Shown in pieces: positions 56,801-64,000 of a stretch of DNA of 64,000 nucleotides; position 1 is the first letter of the stretch, and each line of letters starts with the position of its first letter. A program made the translations under genes and the position numbers. This stretch comes from Armigeres subalbatus. Taxonomy: Eukaryota > Arthropoda > Insecta > Diptera > Culicidae. The DNA lies in assembly GCF_024139115.2 (NCBI RefSeq), contig NC_085140.1, forward strand, positions 161,598,452 to 161,662,451, read 5' to 3'. The notes under the pieces were generated by a model that made no database searches, was not told the DNA's origin, and worked only from the letters and a program-made list of their open reading frames with translations.

Positions 56801-59362
56801 AACATGATACTTTTTCACAGAACGTGCCTCAGAAATAATAAAATAAATGTTATGTTAACGTACTCCAAGTTGTGTAGTGATCACGAATTGTTTGTCATTG
56901 AACGAGATGCTAGAGACAATAATCCATTCAAAAATTGTCGGCTGTTGGAGAGTGTGGAAATTCGGTTGCGAATAGGTGGCCAGGACAAAAATCAGGCAGT
57001 CTTACAAGTACAGCTGGCAGCATCGGACGCAACTTGGTGTTCAATCCAAGCGATTCCGCTGGTGGAGGTTCCGCCGAAATAGTCGGTCATGATTCGGCTG
57101 ATGCCCTTGAGTATTCAGCTGATCCTGGGTCCACACTGGGAATAGTATATTCCGCTGGTGACGATTCATCCGAAGCTCTCCTGTTCTTGGATGCACGTAT
57201 AGGGGAAGAACTCGGTGAAGAAGCGCGCAGTTCCTCATCCGTTCACGACAAAAGGGCATAGTAGTTTCAATAAAACGTTACGCTTCGTAAACGTTTTGAC
57301 AACCTGGAAATGAATGACCTGGGTATTCGTCACGTTGATAAAGATTTTCCAGCTGATGAGGTAATCTGTCATTGATGCATACCAGTGGGAAAAAGCTATT
57401 GGAAAATGGTTTAGTTTTAAAACCGATCAAGGTAAACTTTCTCCAAAGAATTTCTCGCTGATTGTTAGATAAGTCATCATGAGAAAAAAATCATGAATTA
57501 TCAATTGAAATTCTTATAAGCTAAATCCGTGATGTAAAACACAGTTGACTTTTCATATTTTTTAAATATATGAAATTGTATTATATTATTTTTACTCACT
57601 TATGTAGCAGTTCAATTTCCGAACATTGTATTTTGATAAACCACCCCTTCTGAGAATCAACAATGATTCTAATTGACCAATTAATCAAAAAGTATGCTCG
57701 AGAATTAAAGCAATTATTGCGGTTGTGCTGCTCTAATCCACTCTTAGTCTGAACATCTGTATATCAAAGCTAGTATGTGAAAGAGACAACGTTTAATATC
57801 GTATGAACAAGCAATTTCAAAACTTTGTCTTCTGCCCGTGGTAGTGAAACCGGGTTTTCTTATGCGGTAAGGTTTTGGAAAATAACAGCGTTAAGTCCGA
57901 ATAATATATGATAGACCTGTCTCCCTTTATCCCTTTGATAGCACTCCCAACAGACAAATCCTCCGTTTCAAAGTATCTAACGATATCGTTCGCAGCTTCA
58001 ACAGTTAACATCTATGTGAATGTTATGATTGCGGCTTCACCAACGCTTCGGGGGCAGATTATATTCACCTTCCAATTTTCTTCCACCTTTGTTTTACCTC
58101 ATGTCAATTACACTGCCGTTGGATAGCAAATTGTAGTGTTCCATCGTAAATACACCCTCTGATTGCGTCGTTGATTGGAACAATTTTCCCGAGCAAGCCC
58201 AAAAGCCAGTATCAGTCAGTCAGTCAGTCATTTGGAATGGAAAACGAACTTTTGCCGGCTCATAATCATTTCCATTTTGTGCTTCCGTCGATCTTATCTT
58301 TTCACATTTCGATGAAAATTTATTCTCAACATACACATACACACATTGGATTTGCTGATTCCAAAGACGAAATCTGCTGGGCCATGCGTCGTTCACGCTG
58401 GGAAAGGGTGGATGGTGAACATCATCATGTACGTTGTCGCTGTTCTTATTCTAGGGGCTAAGGGTTTAAAGTATGCAACGAATAGAATCATTAAGAAGCT
58501 ATAGTGGTCAATTTTGTCCATATCATTCAGCATAGTTCGTTTCACATAAACACTGGTCCTTGTACCGTAACATGGAATTGTTGAATTTGTTATGCATATA
58601 TTTGATGCCACACTACCCTATTATAATCCTCAGAGCGATTCTAGTCGTTACAGCTTCAAATTTCAATTAAAACATGAAAAATTTAACAACCCCACTTACA
58701 CTGATATTGAATGGCCATTTTGTGTTAGTTTTGTCGTTGCCACAAACCGATAAAAGCTCTCCATATGAAATCAAAATGGCACTAAGGTGCTTCAGGGAAA
58801 ACCCAACAATAGACCTTGATAGTTCCAATTCTCGGTGGCTCATTAGCATTGATTGTTTTTTTCTTGTTCGAACGCCACCAATCAATGAAGAACAATTATG
58901 ACAATTTTATTGTTTCTATCGTCTTTGTTCTATTTTATGGCACAATTAAGCTCAAATTATTGCCCCTATCCCCCGTTATGCAACTATAAATCATGACATA
59001 GAGGGTTATTTTTTTCCGCACCATGAGATGAGGGCACTCAACAAACATCCATTACTCATCGGTTGTAGAAAAACTGTTCGATTTATCAAACAAACAAAAA
59101 ACGCTGAATGGTACGATGCCAAAAAGGGTGTTCGTGCCGCAGCGCAGAGCATGGCTTCGCAGCCCAACAGGTGCTGCGCTTTGCTCCAAATTTGATGCGA
59201 AGCGGTTGCCAAATTCATTCAACTTATCGATTCCGGAAGCGCAACAGCTTCTGAAGAAGCAACGCTTGGGGCTTCAAAATATCATATGAGATTGGGATGA
59301 ATTTTGCCATTGGTGCCTTATTGGGATGTGATGGATGTTTGATGACAAGAGTTATCAGCCGA
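56801..59362. other. No recognised gene; GC-richer block at 56.93-57.26 kb
   Basis: Positions 56935-57261 are open on plus in two registers and on minus in one. The plus frame is rich in G, S, D and E and ends at a stop followed by AATAAA nearby; no domain is recognised. A GTCA microsatellite lies at 58214-58229. The rest is AT-rich. Confidence 0.3.
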
Positions 59363-59433
59363 AACGACAAAATGCTTATCATCTGTTTGCTTTCATCACA
59401 TGTCAATAGCAGTCTGATAAGCATTTTGTCGTT
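59363..59433. ncRNA. 71-nt hairpin, pre-miRNA-like (candidate)
   Basis: A perfect 19-bp stem (AACGACAAAATGCTTATCA at 59363-59381 with its complement at 59415-59433) extends after a small internal loop through GTTTGC/GCAGTC to a ~17-nt loop. Size and shape fit an animal pre-miRNA, but a minimal MITE would look the same and I recognise no known miRNA. Confidence 0.3.
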
Positions 59434-61979
59434 CAGATGATTGTTATTGAATTGTTGGATCGAAGACATATTTTATCAATTATTAAGAGAATATCTCAGA
59501 AACCACGAAATATCGTTCAGCTTAAGATTTTTTCCATATTTCACCAAAACTAGTCAGCATACTCTATGCTAGAGTAAAATTTGGAACTCACATGATGCCC
59601 AGATATGTTTACCAAGAGCATTTATTTACACTTGGCTTCATGAACACAATAAAAAACCGATTACCTACTCGAAATTTTGCCACACTTTTATTTCTAAAAA
59701 TTGGATATGAAAACGGTTCCTACTGCAGCATTGAAGTAGGATATGGCGTTGGTTAGGTGCGCTACACTCCATTCCTATCTTGCTGCATTAATGAAATGAA
59801 AATCCCACTTGGTTGATGTGGTTTTAGTTGTGAACCAAACCAGCGCATATCTGGAACACGTGTGGTGGTTGGAATTCCATGCAGTTGGAGGTCCGTGGCA
59901 ATGCAAATAATGTTTGCCACTGGCAATGAACCTGCTTCGGTTTTCTTCACCGCACTTCACATTCCAGCTCGATAAACGAGTGAAGGCTCTTTAATGCATG
60001 CAAAACAAAAAGCAAGTAGGTGGTGATAACTGTAAAGGAAAATTCTGGGATGATTTTTTTTAAATCCCTGAGCATAGAAGTATGATCGTAAGCTCTATGA
60101 CATTGATTTAGACACCGCGCTTCATGACAAATGTAAAGGGTTGTCGGATGGGAATGATTATGGAATCCCATCCCCACACATCCTGAGCTTTCTTCTCAAG
60201 TGTCTGCTTAAAAATATACATTAGATAACCTACCCTAACGGCAATGCGCGGCTTCAAAGCAAGACCATGCTGAAGCTGATTGGCTTTTATACCTGGCCAA
60301 GGAAATTTTCAGATGGGAAACTGAACATAAAAATATTTAATCACTTTTGTGTTCAATACTAATGAACATGAGTGACAAATTATTGAGATGATATTAAATT
60401 TATGTTACTTACCAATTTCACCGTGCCCGTTTTTAAATTGTGAAAAATGATATTAAACTATAATTGCGAAGTCCTCAAACCACATAAGGGTCGTAAGTCC
60501 ACGTGAAAACTTTTAAATATGTTATAATTTATTGATTTCGAAAAAGTCTAATTCGCCACGAACTGGAATTGCTCAATTTGTTCAACAAAGAACAGCTCCT
60601 GAATATTTCATTTTGAAACAGACCCTCACATGTACAAGTGGACTACAGCTGTCATCACACGTCGGAAACGGCGAATGATTGATAGTAACATGAGCTGTGC
60701 CGTCTAGTTTTTCCTGATCCCGTACGTGAAAGTATGTTTCAAGCACGTATCTATTACAGCACGCCCCTGTTATGCAACAAAATAACAAGCTGCATGCACT
60801 AGCGCGTTCAGACATTGGGACATTTGCTAAAAAAACAGAATCAGAATGAAAGGAATGCAATGCGAACACTTCTCATTTGAATGCAAGTTTTTCACACCGA
60901 CGATTCCGAGAAGAGACGAGAAGCAAAGTGACTTTGTTTATCGTGCAAAATTTATTGCACCCTCGGACAGAATGGTCCCGACGACAACCGGTGTGGTTGC
61001 TCCAAAATGTAAATCAGTCACAGGTACACCAGCCGAAAAAACGACTTTTCAATTACTTTCAACAAAGTTCGGTCAACACAATTTGTCGTGATTGGAAATT
61101 GATGTCCAGTCAGGAATTTTAAATTCTGGTCTGTTCTTTTTTTTCGGTAGGCACCACCAGGACGCACCCGTTTGGAACAATTTGTGAGCTGCACGGACTG
61201 TGACACACCCTCTCCTATCCCGGTATGCAGCAGAAGTATGGATTTTTTCTATCCTTCGGTAGGCAACCTATTCATCACCGTACTTGAAAGCCGGTTTCCT
61301 CGTTGATGCTCGGGCCAAGGATGCGACCAAAAATGCACCGTAGAGGGTAAGATGACCAGCGTCTTAACGAAATCTTTTGAACTAATTTTGATTTTAATCT
61401 TGGAATATTCCCAAATTTTTATTTCTAGCAGAGAAAATAAAATAATTAAGAATGACGAATCTTTCAATTAATAATTTGAGGAAGGAAGAATAAAATCAGC
61501 TCAAAATTTATTGTTCTATCATGAGTTCATCGAGAAAGATTTCTTAAATGCATATTACGCTATCCTCCTCCACCATTTCTTTTATGGTTCGCGTTGGCTA
61601 TCCATTCACAACTACACGGCTCATCATGAGTAATTGCACGAATGAAATGAATGAGATTTTCCATAAGAAACTTTGTTCTTGCAAACTGGAAGGAATACGT
61701 GCACGGTAGTTTTTATTCCTCATCGGGGCTGCAACGGCAACCACGTAAACGATCTGGAAGATTTTTTTTAGTAGGGTCTTGTCGTCGTCTAGATATTTAT
61801 GCTCAGGATAGTTCGTAGGCTTTTTAAACCATTAGCTGATTCGCCCCATAATGAAAATTGGTGAATTGTATGTAATGATACGAGAATAGATGGTAATTTT
61901 AACGCCTGTAGGATTCAAATTACGATATCTCACGACGCCTGAGTGGAAGAATTAATCCAAGGATGCCGGTGAAAGACGT
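59434..61979. other. No recognised gene
   Basis: AT-rich with moderately GC-richer parts (59.1-59.3, 60.6-61.3 kb). Open frames are short and carry no domain. Confidence 0.35.
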
Positions 61980-63450
61980 GACAGTTCCTTGGTTCAAATA
62001 CTTCGAACGGCTTCTTCAAGTTCTGTCGCCCGTCCAACCATCAACATCTCGGGTGCGACTACAAAACCGATAGACATCATAGAACAAACAGCAAGATGTA
62101 TCAATAATCGAAACACGGACCTCCCATATATCAAGGGCGAAAGAAAGAAACTGAAAAGAGAACTCTGTGCACTCTTATGCTCGTTGTTGAGTAAAGCCTG
62201 ACTTTCACCGCTAGGTTCGCTAGCGTTTCAAAACCAGGGAACGACCGCTTTGCACAGCAAAGATGCCTATAGGTTATGCAGTGCGACGCATTACCCGCGT
62301 CAATTGCGGAGCAAAATCATCCAAATCCACCAAGACTTCCGGAGTAGATCGCATTTTAATAGCGATGTTCGAATATGCGAATATGCTATCTGCGCAAATG
62401 TTGCATCAACTATGCTGCAATATATGGGAAACCGCGACATTTCCGGCAGTCTGGATGCATGGCGTCTTAGTGAAAGTCCCAAAAAAGGGGAATCTGAATT
62501 TGTGCGATGATTGGCGGGGCTTCTTGTTGCTGTGCATTGTTCACAAAGATTAGTGCAAAGTGATACTAAGTTGATAAAGATAAAGATAAAATAGACTGGG
62601 CTCTCCAACGGCAGCAGGCAGGATTTTACTCCGGAAGATCATGTGTGGACCATATCGTCATGCTCCGTATAATCCTGGAGCAGCTCAACGAATTTCAAAA
62701 GTTTCTCTATGTGGTTTTCATACGGTATTGGCAATAATATTGGTATTCACAAGACTACGAAAATGCTTTGAATCGTCAAAACTACGAAAATCGCCGTTAG
62801 ACGCAGGGAGCTCCGGACAGAATCGTTGAGCTAATCGGAATGCGAATTTTAGGTGTAGACTCTACTGTAGAGTCGTGCATAAGGGAGCTTTGTTTGACCT
62901 CACCCAAGTAATCGCTGGAGTGAGGCGAGGATGTATCCTAAGTCCGCTACTGTTTCTCATTGTAATCAACGAGATCATGGTAACCGTATACCAAACCGTG
63001 GCAAACTCTGGCAGGCTATAACTATGGAGTATCTAAATGACTTCGATTTGGCTGATGATATTACTCTATTATATGCATAGTAAGCTGAACGACCTGGTCG
63101 AACGCTCCTCTCACCATCTCACCATCAACGTCAGCAAGTTCAAATCGTTGGATATCAAGACGAACAAACCCTCAAACTTTACCGTAGCCGAACAAGCAAT
63201 GGAGAAGGTCTAACACTTCCTTTATCTCGACAGCCAATTAGCGTCAGACGGTGGGTTACGATTACATTACGATACAACGGAGACGAAATCTGCAAGTAAG
63301 CGCTTGACTGGAATCCGGCAGGACATCGCAGCAGAGGTAAACCCAGAGGCTGGTGGCAACATAGCCTCGACAAAAAAATGGAAGTCGACAGGAATCTGAC
63401 CTGGACCCAGGTCAAAACTAAACCGAAAATGCGCCAAGGGTGGATATCTT
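61980..63450 (+). pseudogene. Decayed LINE reverse transcriptase (ORF2)
   Basis: Plus-strand pieces in changing frames: VLVKVPKKGNLNLCDDWRG, QQAGFYSGRSCVDHIVMLR, IILEQLNEFQKF, GVRRGCILSPLLFLIVIN, then FDLADDITLLYA (an ADD catalytic motif), and a C-terminus resembling 13880-14110 (AGTAAGCGCTTGACTGGAA versus AGCAAGCGCTCGATTGGAA). This is an RT of the GVRQGCxLSPLLF / LADDI type. Many stops and indels; inactive. Confidence 0.75.
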
Positions 63451-63775
63451 TTACATACGCCCAATTTACTGCTAGGGGTGCTTAGGACACATGAGACACT
63501 AAAGTTTTCCATATACAATAATAGAGTAAAGATTGAGTTCATTTTTAGAAATTTGAATCATTCCGGACAAGTTATAGTTATTCCAGAATTCCTAACCAAC
63601 ACTAACCAACACGAAAGGAGCAAAAACAAAGCGAGAATCAACATTTTTCTGTGGGGGCTGCCTATCCGATTCTGTTTTTTCGCACTTGTATACAAGTTTG
63701 ATAAATTTGTTATCATGGCTTGCTATGAATGATTCGGCATGTGGAGGTTTTGGAAGGGAAGATTTGTTTCTGTGG
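63451..63775. other. No recognised feature
   Basis: AT-rich spacer. Confidence 0.4.
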
Positions 63776-63871
63776 TGGTTCGAAACCCCTCCTTCTTCTG
63801 AAAAGGAAAATCAAGAACTAATCAGAGAATAAATCGATTTTAGGTGAAACGAAGTTCGTCGGGTCTGCTAG
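63776..63871 (+). mobile_element. Helitron-like 3' end, partial copy
   Basis: Plus strand ends GGTGAAACGAAGTTCGTCGG-GTCTGCTAG followed by T, the same terminus as the minus-strand element at 36171-36419. GGTTCGAAACCCCTCC and AGAGAATAAATCGATTTTAG also match it, with a deletion between them. The 5' end is not found. Confidence 0.6.
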
Positions 63872-64000
63872 TCCTGAATAAATAATGCACTATTCCGACA
63901 TTTATCCAAGCGTTTTCTTTCCTAGTCACAAATCGGCATTGAATTGCTTCGTTTTACAGAATTGATTACTTTCTGATCCAAATTCCGGTCAGTTGATTTT

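Noticed and set aside
56935..57261. Possible small acidic/Gly-Ser-rich host gene
   Set aside because: Alternative frames on both strands are just as long and there is no domain, intron signal or homologue I recognise; left as unassigned.

Overview
This is a eukaryotic window, almost certainly from a mosquito of the genus Aedes. Two things point there. One is a first coding exon of the Shal (Kv4) voltage-gated potassium channel on the minus strand (26226-27340). The other is the repeat fauna: a full-length Feilai-type tRNA SINE with target-site duplications, LOA/Lian-like, RTE-like, Jockey-like and BEL/Pao-like retroelements, and many MITEs. There are no bacterial operons, no CRISPR array and no rRNA. 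The only host protein-coding sequence I can support is the Shal exon. Nearly all the rest is intron or intergenic DNA built by nested transposon insertion. Family and species names are recalled from knowledge of these families; no search was run.

Layout. 1-8.5 kb holds a fold-back MITE, a tRNA-like repeat with a perfect 65-bp palindrome, and gag and protease remnants of a BEL/Pao element. 8.55-11.14 kb is a 5'-truncated RTE-like element between 15-bp target-site duplications. 11.3-14.1 kb holds a GA-rich/TC-rich inverted simple repeat, two SINE insertions with visible duplications, the second fold-back MITE and a LINE tail. 16.86-23.85 kb is bounded by inverted GGCCGAA-rich repeats and contains two blocks of a ~150-bp tandem repeat. 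23.85-25.95 kb holds nested MITEs and the Feilai SINE. Shal exon 1 follows. From 29.8 to 38.6 kb a further block of the same ~150-bp repeat family is split by a decayed LOA element (itself carrying a hAT-type MITE) and by a second 2.8-kb insertion carrying a small Helitron-like element. 38.7-47.5 kb contains MITEs, a 475-bp heptamer array and a 1,071-bp retroelement between 26-bp duplications. 47.55-56.8 kb is a Jockey-like element whose ORF2 is split by a ~6.6-kb fold-back element. The arms of that element carry ~152-bp tandem repeats, and its centre holds a 665-bp hAT MITE, a perfect 123-bp palindrome and a second copy of the host retroelement's own ORF2 segment. 56.8-64 kb is mostly unassigned, with a 71-nt hairpin, a decayed LINE reverse transcriptase and a Helitron-like end.

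Function. Shal exon 1 encodes the cytoplasmic N-terminus, T1 tetramerisation domain, S1-S5 and the pore helix. It ends with a clean GT donor inside the selectivity filter. The rest of the channel must lie on later exons at lower coordinates, outside this window as far as I can see. The most unusual structure is the composite fold-back element at 49.3-55.9 kb. It looks like transposon architecture plus segmental duplication rather than a new cellular pathway.
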